Assembly (NCBI GenBank): GCA_001606155.1
Contig: LODT01000039.1
Location: forward strand, 1 to 64,000
Reading direction: 5' to 3'
Length of the DNA: 64,000 nucleotides
Origin: Tieghemostelium lacteum
Lineage: Eukaryota; Evosea; Eumycetozoa; Dictyosteliales; Raperosteliaceae
Shown here in pieces: positions 31,547 to 43,900 of the stretch. Under the pieces are notes generated by a model. That model searched no databases. It had not been told where the DNA came from and saw nothing but the letters and a program-made list of their open reading frames with translations. The translations under genes were made by a program, and so were the position numbers. Each line of letters begins with the position of its first letter. Positions within the stretch are counted from its first letter, which is position 1.

Positions 31547-32769
31547 TTTTTAAATTATTATTAATATAAACTCTACAGTTAATATTTTAATTTGGAGGAA
31601 TTTTATATTGAATTGTATATTATTATATATATTAAACTAAATAATAATAAATAAAAAAAAAAAAAAGGTAGAGAATATATTCTCTATTTGAACTATTGAA
31701 TAATATTTTGTTGTTGTTTTTGATATTTTTTCTAAAAAAAAAAAAGTGGGGTTTGATAGAGGTAGAGAAATGTGTATTCCCCAGAGTGTTTGTAATGAAA
31801 TTTATTATCTATTTGGTATCAATGATATATAATTGCTGTTTTTTTTTTTTTTTTGTTTTTTTGTTTATTATTGAAAAAGATATCAACAATAAGAAATAAA
31901 AAAAAAAAGAGATAGTTTGAATCGAATGTGGATGGTGTGTAAGTGGTTTGTCCCAAAAGACCTTACAAATATATAATGTACCAAAATTGCTGTTTTTTTT
32001 TTGTTATTACTGATGTTTTTTTTTTTTTACACTAGTGTTTAGAATCTATATCTCCTCTTGTTCTTTTTTGGCTGATGTTTGGAGTAGTTATTGTTGATTG
32101 TAATTATAATTCAAACAATTGTGCTTTCATAATCACAAATTTATCGATTTTTTTGTAAACTCTTTTTGAAAGGTTCAAATATAGATTATTTTTTTTTTGT
32201 TTTTTAAATTTTTTTGATAAATTCAAATGTAAATCATATCATATTCGATTATGACATTAGAGATTATACTCACTTTCATAAAGATATAAATATAAATCTT
32301 ATATCTTTAATAAATAAAAAAAAAAAAAAAATTTTTTGATTCAAGTTGTTAAGACCTCTGACTCTGTATTTTTTGCGAATGGTTTGACAACGAAACGAAG
32401 GTATGCATTTATAAAATTCAAAAAAAAAACAGAGAATTTTTCATTGAATAATTCCGAATTATCTGTTCTATTATCATAGGATTATTCCCTCCTTTTTTAA
32501 CCACCATTTCAATTTGATCTTCATATACCAGTAAAATTTCATATGAAATTATCTCACCCAATTGAAATTTTAAAACAAATTAAAATTCACTTTTACAAAT
32601 AATTAGTTTTTTTTATTAATTTCCATGAACCATATAATATTTATTCAAATTCAAATATATTGGATATATTTAAATGAACAAATTCTATTTTAAGAATTGA
32701 TTGATCAAAAAAAACAAAATTTTTTTTTTTTTTTTTATTTGATTTCAACTTCAACCAATTTGTATAATA
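31547..32769. other. 1.2-kb intergenic region
   Basis: Divergent spacer between the KANSL2-like gene and ERH. Many A/T runs. I see no tRNA, transposon end or credible coding region. The least AT-rich stretch is 31,745-31,830. Confidence 0.6.
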
Positions 32770-33223
32770 ATGGTATGTCTTATGAATATTCTTTTTTTTT
32801 TTTGATATTAAATATGATTTATTAATTTTGAAATTGGTAATTTAGTCACACACTATTCTCCTCTTACAACCAACAGGTCATAAATCATCACGTACTTTTC
32901 AAGACTATGATTCAGTACATCAATGTGTAGAGGGTAACTAATTTTCAATAACAACAATAATCTTAAATAACAACAATATATTGATTTATGAACAAATATG
33001 TTTAATTATAGGAATTTGTGCATTATTTGAAGCAAAATTAAAACAAACTAGATCACACCAAAAAAACATTACATATGATATTTCACAATTATTTGCCTAT
33101 TTAGATGAATTTACAGATTTATCATGTTTAGTTTACTCTTCACACATCTCAGCATATCAACCATATAATAAGGATTGGATAAAAACCAAGATTGTTAATC
33201 ATCTTCAAAAATTAGCTCATTAA
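32770..33223 (+). CDS. erh: Enhancer of rudimentary homolog (ERH)
   Basis: Three exons: 32,770-32,772 (the ATG alone), 32,846-32,933 and 33,012-33,223. Both introns have GTATGT/GTAACT donors and AG acceptors. The 100-aa product reads MSHTILLLQPTGHKSSRTFQ, DYDSVHQCVEGICALFE, then NITYDISQLFAYLDEFTDLS, CLVYSSHISAYQPYNKDW; these are the conserved ERH landmarks and the length is standard. ERH is a small dimeric nuclear protein linked to mRNA splicing and transcription. The start codon sits by itself in exon 1, so an ORF-only annotation would miss the true N-terminus. Confidence 0.95.
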
Positions 33224-33430
33224 TCTATTAAATTCATCGCAACCCCCTACATCAAAAAAAAAAAAAGTACACCCCCCTCATCACAAACCCCTCCTCTTCT
33301 TAAAAATAAAAACTAACAACAATAATTACACTCAAGATCACCAAGATCAACCAACTTTGCCATACAAAAAAAAAAAAAAAGTAAATAATAATCTACCCTA
33401 AATATAAATACTAAATATTAATTATTATAT

Positions 33431-33487
33431 TTAATGTTTATTAGGTTTATGTTTCTTTATAATCTTTTTAGAATTTGATTTAGTAGA

Positions 33488-33519
<32 letters not shown>

Positions 33520-35457
33520 CATCTTTAGATATTTGATCATTTTTTAAATTATCAAAAGTTCTCTTTTTTTGGGGCCCTCTAAATTTGGTAATTGATTTTT
33601 CATTTGAAGTCATAGTTGAAATGGAATCTCTATTAACACCTTTTTTCTTGAATTCAAATTTATCTTTTTGAGAAGTTTTCAAGTTATTCATCCATTCTGG
33701 TATTTCAGAACCAGATTTTTTCATTGCTTGTGCAATAGTTGGAAGCATAGGTTGATCAGATTCAGTAAAGAAAGTATAGGCAGTACCTGGTTTACCAGCA
33801 CGACCTGTACGACCAATTCTGTGAACATACGATGCCAAAGTCTGAGGAAAATCAAAATTAATGACAAAATTCACACCTTTAAAATCCATACCACGTGCCA
33901 TCAATTCAGTACAAATCAGTACCCATATCTTACCGGTACGGAATTTCTTTACAATAGTATCTCTTTGGAATTGTGTACGATCACTGTGAATTACATCTAC
34001 ATTGATACCATCAAATATCAGTTCTTGAAAGAGATCATGTGCTCTCTCTTTAGATTGAACAAATATCAATATAGGTGGTTCCAAACCCTTCTGAATGAGT
34101 TGTCTAAGTGCTTGTATTTTACCATCTTCTTTACCAACATAGATTAAATGTTGATTGATAGTATGTGATGCTGCATTCTCTTCACCAATTACAACTTTAA
34201 TTGGATTCTTCATTATAGATTTTGCCATATTCTCTACCACTGTATTCATAGTTGCTGAAAATAATGCAATCTTTAATTTTGAATTTTGACATGCATCAAC
34301 CACACTATCAACCTGTTCCAGAAAATCTCTATCAAATAATTTATCTGCTTCATCAAATACTAAAAATTCAACTCTATTTAATGTTATATTACTTTCTTTA
34401 ATTAAATATACTAATCTTAATGGTGTTGTAATTAAAATATCTTTTGTTTTTTTTTTTTAAAGTTAATATATATATTAAACTCTAGAAATCAAATGTAATC
34501 TGTACATACCAAAATTTTTAATAATTTTATCATCATTTTTTTGATGAATATTCTTTGAGAGTACACAAATTCTAAATGGTTTACTTTTTGAAAATAATTT
34601 AAAATTTCTGTAGATTTGTTGTGCTAATTCTCTAGTTGGGGCGATAATGACTGCTCTGAAACCATCTTTTGAAGGTAGACGAAGTGTCTGAAGGATTGGT
34701 ATGGTAAATGCTGCAGTTTTACCAGAACCAGTTGGAGCAATACCTAATACCTCTCTTTCTTTTAAGAGAATTGGTATGGTTTGCATTTGAATTGGTGATG
34801 GTTCTTGATATTTCAAATCACTGATATTTCTACATAGATACTTTTTAACTTTAAATCTACTGTAAAGTTGTTCAAAATCTGTTAATGGATCTGGTATATC
34901 TGTACCTTCAACTTTAATTCTATTTCTATTTCTAATCTTATTCATTTCCATCTGATGTCTTTGTTCTTTTGTCATTTTACTTTGTTTTTTTTTAATTTCT
35001 TCATTTTCTTCTTCTTCATCTTCATCTTGTGGTTTACTTTTACTAAATATTTTTATATCTTCTTTTTCTTCTTCTTCTATTTCTTCATTATTTTCTTTAT
35101 TATCATCATCTTCTTCAATATAATCATCATCTTCTTCATTATTTACTTCTTCTTCTTCTTCTTCTTCTTCATCCTTTTCTTTATTTTCACTCTTTTTAGT
35201 TTCTTCTTTTATATTGGATTGTTGTGGTTTTTCAACAATCTTATTATTGGTTTTAAAGAAATGTATTGATTTGTTTGTAGTTTTATCTAAATCATGTGAT
35301 GTAATACCCTAAATATTAGATGTATTAATAAATATATTAGAATCAAAAGTATTTGTTTTTTTTTACTTACTTTAAACTTATTTATATCTTTAGAATATCT
35401 ATTTTGTTTAAAATTGATACCATTTCTTAAAGATTGAAATATACTATTATCCGCCAT
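33431..35457 (-). CDS. ddx52: DEAD-box RNA helicase DDX52/Rok1
   Basis: Three exons: 35,457-35,371, 35,308-34,510 and 34,440-33,431; phases agree, product about 631 aa. The N-terminal 145 residues are acidic (long Glu runs) and basic by turns. Helicase motifs in order: Q-motif EPSPIQMQTIPILL, APTGSGKTAA (motif I), PTRELAQQ (Ia), TTPLRL (Ib), VFDEADKLF (DEAD), FSATM (III), FVQSKERA (IV), ARGMDFKGVNFVINFDFP (V) and HRIGRTGRAG (VI). The leader RIKVEGTDIPDPLTDFEQL is specific for the Rok1/DDX52 branch, which works in 18S rRNA processing in the nucleolus. The Lys-rich C-tail with an Asn run fits that. The DEAD box is created only after splicing exon 3. Confidence 0.95.
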
Positions 35458-35571
35458 TTAAAGTGTCGTTCGTTTTTTATTAATAAAAAATATATTTTGT
35501 GTTTTTTAATTTTTTTTTTAATTTTTTTATACAAAACATTGTGATTTACAATTTAACAATCAAATTAAAAA

Positions 35572-36398
35572 ATGGTAAAATTTTAAACATTTCAAAAAAA
35601 CTTAAATCTCTGTTTTAAAATGTTAATCAATATGGATTTATTATTATTAGGGTCAAACAGATAGTAGGATACAGCCACAACAAATAAATAAAAATCAAAA
35701 TATATATCAACAACAACAACAACAACAACAACCACAACAACAGACTCCAAATTCAATTTCAAATACAAATACATTAAATCAAAATCAAAATAATAATAAT
35801 AGTAATCAAATTTATACAAGTTATTCAGTTGAAAATCAATATAAAACTGATGAAATTATTACAATTAAACATATAGATAAAAAGGAACATGTAGACCAAG
35901 AATCAATAATGATACAAGATATACCAAATTTCTTTCCACTTTTGACTGATGAAGGTGAAAATTGGAATCCTGTTGAGAATTCATTATCAGTTAGTGATCT
36001 AGATTATAGAGGTATTTTAAATTTATGTATAGATTTTCAAAATTATTTTAAAAACTCTACTGGTTACATTAATGATAAACAACAGGAACTAAATCAAAAA
36101 ATTAGATTAGTTGAAACTAGACAAGCTAGAAAGATAAATAGTATATTACAAATTAAAACAAGTGATGCTACACATGCTCAATTTGCAGTTAAAGAAGGTA
36201 TGTTATTGTTATGCACAATCATAGGTTTGACCTTTAAAATAATACATGTATTAATTAACATTACCATCATTACTTATAGTTTTAGATAAAGTAAAAGTTA
36301 GTTTAGATAAAAGTAATGAAAGTATACTAAAGATTTGTCAAACTATTCAATTGTTGGAATCAGTATTACCAGATGACGATGATAAATTTAAAAGTTGA
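35572..36398 (+). CDS. borcs5: BORCS5 (myrlysin) homolog, BORC lysosome-positioning subunit
   Basis: Exon 1 is only the ATG (35,572-35,574). Exon 2 is 35,651-36,197 and exon 3 is 36,286-36,398; product 220 aa. Splicing yields MGQTDSR, a proper N-myristoylation signal, as in animal myrlysin. A Gln/Asn-rich linker follows, then the family core: MIQDIPNFFPLLTDEGENW, DYRGILNLCIDFQNYFK and helices to SILKICQTIQLLESVLPDDD. BORC recruits Arl8 to lysosomes for kinesin transport. The match in order and spacing is good, although overall similarity is modest. The gene is divergent from ddx52 with just 114 bp between starts, so they likely share a promoter region. Confidence 0.78.
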
Positions 36399-36897
36399 AT
36401 TTTTAGAGGTTTTGGAAGAAATTCAAAATCCAACTTATGTATAGTAATAATCATAATAATAGTAAATAGTGGTATTATTATGGAATAAAATTCATATATG
36501 TTCTATTTTTTTATTAATAATACCCATGGGAATTCGGACAGAGTCATATTAGTAAATTTGGGGGGAGAAAACAAAATTTTGTAAATCTTTTAATAATTTT
36601 ATATATATATGAGATTCATATTTAAATATAAAAACAAAACCTAAAAGATGAAATAATTTAAATTTTATTTAAATTTTTATAATTTTAGTTTTTTTTTTTT
36701 ATAATTTTTTTATTTTAGGACATAAAAACGTATTTTTCACGATATCTTTGATTTTTTTGTATTACATTTGAAATTTCGTGATTAGTTATTTTTTTTTTTT
36801 TTTTTTTTTTGATTGATAAATCAGATTTATATTTTCCCAATTGTTCCTTCTAGAAACTTAAACTTCCTCCTCTTTTTTTTTCCAACAATAAATCAAA
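36399..36897. other. Intergenic
   Basis: AT-rich spacer with poly-T runs, containing a short GGGGGGAG stretch near 36,560. No gene seen. Confidence 0.6.
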
Positions 36898-37947
36898 ATG
36901 GTACCCATTACAATTATGGATAAGAGTAATAATAGTCCAAAACAATTACATATAAAAACACCACTTTTAGAATCATCCATATTATCTAAAAATTATAATA
37001 ATCAAACAACAACAAATGGTACATTAGAAACAGAGACAAAATCAACAACTAAAATATTTTTAAAAATGGATAGTTCACAACCATCTGGATCATTTAAAAT
37101 TAGAGGAATTGGTAAATTATGTCAACAAGTAAAAGAACAAGGTGCTACACATTTGGTAAATTCATCTGGAGGTAATGCAGGAATTTCTACGGCTTATGCT
37201 GGAAAATGTTTGGGTTTAAAAACTACTATTGTAGTACCAACTACTATTGCACAAGAGACTATTCAAAAGATGAGAGATTACGGTGCCAATGTTGTCGTTC
37301 ATGGAAATATTTGGAATGAAGCAGATTTAAAAGCCAGAGAAATTGCAATGGCTGATGGAGGAATGATTGGATATATCCATCCATTTGATGACCCTGTTCT
37401 ATGGGATGGTCATGCTACCATAATGGAAGAGGTCTATCAAGATTTTAAAGAAGGTCGTATGGAAAAGCCAGATGTTGTTGTATGTTCTGTTGGAGGTGGT
37501 GGACTATTTCTAGGAGTTTCCATGGGACTTCACCAAGTAGGATGGGGTGATATACCTATTTTAGCAGTTGAAACTCATGGGTCACATAAATTCCATCAAT
37601 GTTTTAAAGAGGGCCAATACACAATTTTGGAACCACATCAAGTTACATCAATCGCCAAAACATTGGCAACTAGAGCTGTTTGTAAAGCTGCTTGGGAACA
37701 AACTAAGAAACATAAAGTCATTCCAGTTCTTGTAACTGATAGAGAAGCTGTAGAGGCTTGTCTAAAATTTGTAGATCATGAAAGAGTTCTAGTTGAACCT
37801 TCTTGTGGTGCTTCTCTAGCTGCTGTCTATAAAAAAGTTCCAGAATTGGATGAACTCAATCCAAAGAATATTTTAGTTATAGTTTGTGGTGGTAATGGCA
37901 CTTCTTTTTCCATTCTGACAAAGTTTTCTGAAACTTTACCAAAATAA
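36898..37947 (+). CDS. sds: L-serine (threonine) dehydratase, PLP-dependent
   Basis: 349 aa, no intron. Fold-type II PLP enzyme: the lysine that binds PLP lies in SSQPSGSFKIRG, the substrate loop in SSGGNAGISTAYAG, the phosphate-binding glycine loop in CSVGGGGLFLGV, and the C-terminal GGNGTSFS is in the expected place. The enzyme converts L-serine to pyruvate and ammonia (and threonine to 2-oxobutyrate). Length equals eukaryotic serine dehydratases. Two adjacent ATGs at 36,898 and 36,916 could serve as start. Cytosolic; no targeting peptide visible. Confidence 0.93.
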   Translation: MVPITIMDKSNNSPKQLHIKTPLLESSILSKNYNNQTTTNGTLETETKSTTKIFLKMDSSQPSGSFKIRGIGKLCQQVKEQGATHLVNSSGGNAGISTAYAGKCLGLKTTIVVPTTIAQETIQKMRDYGANVVVHGNIWNEADLKAREIAMADGGMIGYIHPFDDPVLWDGHATIMEEVYQDFKEGRMEKPDVVVCSVGGGGLFLGVSMGLHQVGWGDIPILAVETHGSHKFHQCFKEGQYTILEPHQVTSIAKTLATRAVCKAAWEQTKKHKVIPVLVTDREAVEACLKFVDHERVLVEPSCGASLAAVYKKVPELDELNPKNILVIVCGGNGTSFSILTKFSETLPK

Positions 37948-38319
37948 TTCAAATAATAATTATAATAATAATAATAATTAGTTTTTTTTATATAATATAA
38001 AGTTAAATAGAAATCATAATAGATTTTGGAAAACATTAATATTTTGAAAAACCCAATTACAGAATTATAATTCTATTCTTTATAATATTCACATAATCTC
38101 ACATTTGGAGATAAAATAATTTGAAATTCTCTACAATCTTTAAGTACAACAATAGTTTTTTTAAAGATTTTAATTTATTAGTTACTAAATTTTAATTATT
38201 ATTATTTATTTGAGAAAATGATTTATCATAATTTACATAAAACTTAAAAAAAATTTTTTGATTTAATTTTTGTTTTTTTTATGTAAAATATCTATTTTAT
38301 TATGATTTAATATTCCCAC
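37948..38319. other. Intergenic
   Basis: A short AT-rich spacer between two codirectional genes with nothing recognisable. Confidence 0.6.
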
Positions 38320-38694
38320 ATGTTTTTAAATAAGTTAATAAATAATAATAATAATAGTAATAGCAATAGTCCTGTAAAGAATCCACTTTCAATTAATAAT
38401 GATCAAGCAGTTTCAACAACACCAGTAAAAAGTGGATTTAACACACAACAGGTTAGTGGATATCAACCACAATCAGCTTTAAATAGACCAAAACCAATTG
38501 TATTATCACAACAAGTATCAGATATTAATCAATATCTAAATTTATCATTACTAAGAGATAAATCACAAAATGAACTTTTGATGGCTTTAAATGCCATCTT
38601 TAAAGGTAAACCAAAAGCATTAATTGTAGATCCACAAGTAAAAGGTTTTTTAAATTTATTTACAGATACAACATTTTTAAAAGTATTTATCATC

Positions 38695-38725
<31 letters not shown>

Positions 38726-40491
38726 ATATAATAATATTAACTATAAAAAACAGATGCAAGGTATAGAGAAAATTTATGAATTAAAACCTGGTAAATTTGA
38801 TAGTGAATGTAAGAGTATAGTCTATTTGATTAGACCTAGAGTGAAATATATGTATACTATATCAGATCATATTAAACAACATATGATTGAATTTATGAAA
38901 AAGGAATATGCAATCATTTACATACCAAAGATTGATAATATTTGTCAGAGAGTTTTAGAGGAATTGGGGGTCTATGGAAATATATCGACATTTCAATCAT
39001 TCCCTTTAGATATAGTACCTTTTGATAATGATTTATTGTCATTGGAAATAACAAATACTTTTAAAGACTATGTAATTGATAATGATAAATCATCATTATT
39101 GTCCATTGCAAAATCAATAATGAGATTACAATCCTATTTTGGATATATACCTGTGATTAAAGGTAAAGGTCATTGCAGTAAAATAGTTTTAGATCAACTA
39201 GTTAGAATGAGAAAAGAGGTAACTCAAGATGATAACTCAATATCACCAAGTTCTGAAATTGATTCACTTATTCTAATTGATAGAGAAGTGGATTTAATAA
39301 CACCTCTATGTACACCTTTAGTTTATGAAGGTTTAATTAATGAATATTTTCCTATAAAAAATAGTAGGTTTTATCTTAAAATTGATTTTATAATATTACA
39401 CCAAAATAAGGAAATAATAACACAGATTTTATCTACATATAGATGTAACATTTATTGAAAATAATATTATAAACCCAAATTTAGAACAAAATGTTTATTC
39501 TTCAAGTGCAAATAGTTTATCACCATTTCCTTTGCATAGTGGTGATGTGATATTCAATGAAATTAGAGATTTAAATATTGCAGCTTGTAGTGTGGTTTTA
39601 AATAGAAAAGCAAAAAGTATAGATCATAAGAAATCATTAACTGGTAAGGAATCTCTGACGGATTTAAAGACCATAATGAGAAAGATTACAACAGGACAAC
39701 ATGAAGAATATTCATTAAAAGTGCATGTAGGAATCGCAGAGAAACTCTCAGCTATCACCACATCAAGTTATTTTAAAAATCGATTAGAAGTCGAACAGAA
39801 TTTCTTGGCATGTCATGAAATTGATCAGGCTGAAAGGTACATTGACGAATGTATATCTACTAAAGACAGTATATTAAAGATCCTCAGGTTACTCTCTTTG
39901 GCAAGTCTGACATGCAATGGTATACCTCACAACGACTATGAACTATTAAAAGCAAAAATTACTCAAACTTTTGGAATTGGTATGATTATAACTCTAAATA
40001 ACATGGAGAGAGCTGGATTCATTAAGGTAAATGATCATCTTGAGGGACCTGACTCCCTTAACCCTTATAACCAAATCAGAGAACAATTACGTCTCATTAA
40101 CCCTGATGTGGATATCAATCAACCTGATGATGCATCTTATGTATTCTCAGGATATGCACCATTGTCAACCAGGTTTATACAATACAGTTGTTTTAATCCA
40201 CATCGAACATCACTACCTAAACCTTTGGAAGAGACTCTGAAACTCTTACCTGGTGGATCCTATTTTGAGGAGCTTCAGTTCCCCGCCTCCACTCTATCAT
40301 CACTCTCTCCAAATCCTTCACCTATCACTTTAGTCTGTTTTGTGGGTGGTATTACCTATGCTGAGATATCAAGTCTTCGATATCTAGGTAAACAACTAAA
40401 CAGAAGATTTATTATTCTCACAACCAATTTCCTAAATGGTGATGGTTTCATTGAGAATTTTGTTGAAATTTTAGATCATACTTTATTATAA
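38320..40491 (+). CDS. vps33: VPS33, Sec1/Munc18 protein of HOPS/CORVET
   Basis: Three exons: 38,320-38,682, 38,754-39,363 and 39,443-40,491; product about 673 aa. The first intron holds a long TA microsatellite; the second uses donor GTAGGT. After an Asn/Ser leader come LIVDPQVKGFLNLF, GIEKIYELKPG, the SM-family hallmark LILIDREVDLITPLCTPLVY with EGLINEYF, then LRLLSLASLTCNG and VCFVGGITYAEISSLRYL. These place it in the Vps33 branch. It would bind SNARE bundles as the core of the HOPS/CORVET tethers for endosome-lysosome fusion. Looks complete. Confidence 0.93.
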
Positions 40492-40989
40492 AAACAAAAA
40501 ATAAATCATCTTTACACAAACCTTTCCACCATTGTATAAATCAAAAAAACACAAATCGCGTTGACAAAGATATTTTTCATTTCAAATTAATTAAAAAAAT
40601 TTTTTTTTTTTATTATTTGAATAAGATTTTCTATATTTAAGTATTTTTATTCTTCACTAGAGTGTAAATCAAACAAAAAAAAAAACTCTACTACTATCTA
40701 TCTATTTATATATTTATATCAAAAAAGACCAAAGGTTCCAAAAGTCCTATAAAACCACATATTTTAAAAAATAGAAATTTTTTTAAAAATTTTTTAACAG
40801 TGGGCCTATTTTTATTATAATTTAGGTGATTTTTTGACTTAGGGTACAAAAATAATTTATCATTACACAGACTCTTTTTTGTTTTTGTAATATATATTTT
40901 TAAAAAGTTGGGTTGGATTGTACCAATATTCAAACCAATTTTTATAGAGACACACATCACAGTCTGTCTCTAATTAAAACACCACCAAC
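40492..40989. other. Intergenic
   Basis: AT-rich spacer. A CACACATCACAGTCTGTCTC stretch just before the Roco start is probably 5' UTR. Confidence 0.5.
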
Positions 40990-43900
40990 ATGGAATCTCT
41001 AGATAAAACAGAACAAAAGAAAAAGGAGAAGGATGTAAAGGATAAGGAAAAGAAGAAAGATAAAGAGTTAAAAGATAAGGATAAAGAACAGAAAAAGAAA
41101 GATAAAGAATCTAAGGAATCTAAAGATAAAGATGGTGGTAAAGATTCAAAAGATAAGAGTAGTAAAGGTGGATTATTTAGTAAATTTGTATCAACTACAT
41201 TTGGTACTAATGAAAAGAGTAGTAATAGTAGTACTACTCCTACTAATGGTAATAGTGCGCCATCTACACCTACAAACTCTAATATGCCATCTGCAATCAC
41301 CTATCTACCAAATAACTCGACACCAACCACACAGGAAAATCATAAAAAAGCTCTTGAATTTTGGAGTAATACGACTACCTCTACTTCAAATGTTTCACAA
41401 TCAACTGTAAACAACAATAACAACAGTTCTAATAATAATATTAATAATAATAATAATAATAATAATAACGCAAATCAATCTAAATCCAATTTGAGTAATA
41501 GTAATAATAGTAATAGTACTAATAGTAGTAATAGTACTAATAGTAATAACCAATCACCAATTAATAATAAGAAACCTTTGGGAACTAGTGGTAGTGATCA
41601 ATCAGATTTATCTGGAGAAGAAAAGAAAAAACTTATTACTACTTTACAACAATTTCTGACTACCTATTCCGATAGTATTAAAACACTATTGGAGGTATTC
41701 TATCAACCACTTAGAAAAACTGATATACTATCACCAGAGGAATTTAAAAATATATTCTCAGTAATTGAATCCATTTCCACATTTAATCAAGTCATTATTG
41801 AGGATATTCGTAAAGTACTATTAAATTGGTCAACAACTGGTCCTTCAACTTTATTTTCAATATTTACTCAATTTGTATGTAATATCTAAAATTGATATCT
41901 TTATCTATTAATATTAATATTCCTATCTTTTAGATTGCATTATTAAAATTATATAGAGTTTATGGATTACAATATAATTATTCATTAATGACATTGTGTT
42001 CATTATCATTTGATAATACTAGATTTGATAGTTTTCTAAAAACTCAAGAACAAAAACTACAAAATGATCATAATTATAAATTAACACCACTGGTTACTCT
42101 ATCTACTAGTGGTACTATGAAGCCAATTAATTTAATTGATATATTGGGATCACAATCATCAACTGTACCATCAATAGCAATGAATAGTAGCAATAGTAGC
42201 AGTAGTAGTAATTCAACTACAAGCAACAAGAATTTATCAGCATATAAGAGAGCTACTGCAACATTTGGTGCATTGGCTAATAATCAAAATAGTAATTTTA
42301 GTTCAACTCCTAATGTTCAAGGTAAATTCACTTTGGAATATAATTTCAGTAATGTTGCATCACTGTTACTTGTACCTATACATTTCCTAGCTAGATTCCA
42401 ATCCTTTTTTAAATCCCTAGTTGATTTGATACCTGTTGTCTCTCCAGACTTTAAAACCTATCAACAATTGTACAAACAAATTGGTATCATTGCAAAGGAT
42501 ATTGTAACTGAAACTACCAATATCAACAAAGTAATTTCAATTTCAAATTCAATTAAATCTCCAACTATTGGTCTATATAATGTTTGTATTTTATATTAAA
42601 AAAATCATATGATTATATTAATATTTTAAATATTTTTGGATTTCATATATATAGAGAAATGAAGTTATAATAACAAGAAGATATTTGAAAGAGGGTATTT
42701 TGATTGAACAATTTCAAAATCAAAGAACACCATACTTTACATTTTTATTTAATGATTTAATAGTTTTTACTCAGGAGATTGAAGATACAGCTACAGCAGG
42801 TGTTGGTAATCTATTGAGTTATAATGGTAGTTTTTATCTATTAAAGAAATTAGAAAAACTCACTAATATTCAAGTAGATGATCCTGAATTGGGTTTTGAA
42901 TATCGTAAAGGTTTTCAAATTAAAACTAAAGAAAACTCTATATTTTACATGACCAGTTCAGAGAAGGAGAAATCAGCATGGTTCCAAACTCTATCTCAAG
43001 CATTGAATAAATTTGAACAAAAGGATGGTAAATCTGATAGCAGTAACAATAACAGTAGTAGTGGTGGTAATAGAGATTCAATTATTATAATTGAAGAGGA
43101 AGAAGAAAAAATTCAAGAAGAGGATATTAAAGATTTAGCAACTCTAATGAAAGTTATAAATAATGGTCATAGACAGAAATTTGAAATCAACCCACAGGTA
43201 TTGAAATTGGCAACTGATATGAAACCATTGTTTACTCTGTTGGCTAATACTAGAACTGCTGTAAATTCACTAAGTTTTGCACCAAATACCATGAGTGATA
43301 AGATTATGCAAATGTCATTGACTATGCTGTCATTGAATAAGTCTATAACTCATTTGTCAGTCTGTCAGAATGCCATTAATGATATTTGTGCAATGGCTAT
43401 TGGTGATGTGTTACGTTATAATCACACTTTGGTACAACTGGATCTCAATGATAATAATATAGGTGATCGTGGTTTTAGTTCAATTATTGAAGGGGTTTTG
43501 TCACATCCTTCTATATCTATTCTCTCCATGACTAGTAATCATGTTACTGATGTTGGTGCTAAAAGTATTGGACGTCTATTAAAATTCAATCAGACTCTAA
43601 ATGCACTATTTCTTGAAGATAATCCTCAGATTAGTGGTACAGTTGCTGGTGAACTCTTGGATCAATGGTGTCAAACTGAAAATACAGCATTGACTCTATT
43701 GGTATTCCCAATTGTGCCTCCAGAATATAACGAAAAATTTAAAAACAAAATCAAATCCATTAAAAATCGTTTATACAAAAAGAAACAAAATTCCTCAACT
43801 AGTAATGCATCTAATAATACATCAACTAGTAATTTACAATTGAATAGTAATAAGACAACAGTTGTACAAAGTAGTAATAATAGTAGTTTATTAGATATAA

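Noticed and set aside
31696-31899. 67-aa Phe/Lys-rich ORF
   Set aside because: Composition only reflects homopolymer runs; no homologous neighbour or start context.
35592-35819. Minus-strand ORF rich in Val/Tyr
   Set aside because: It is the antisense of the Gln/Asn tract of BORCS5 and has no independent support.
38683-38753. TA microsatellite as a regulatory element
   Set aside because: It lies wholly within an intron of VPS33 and such runs are common in AT-rich introns.
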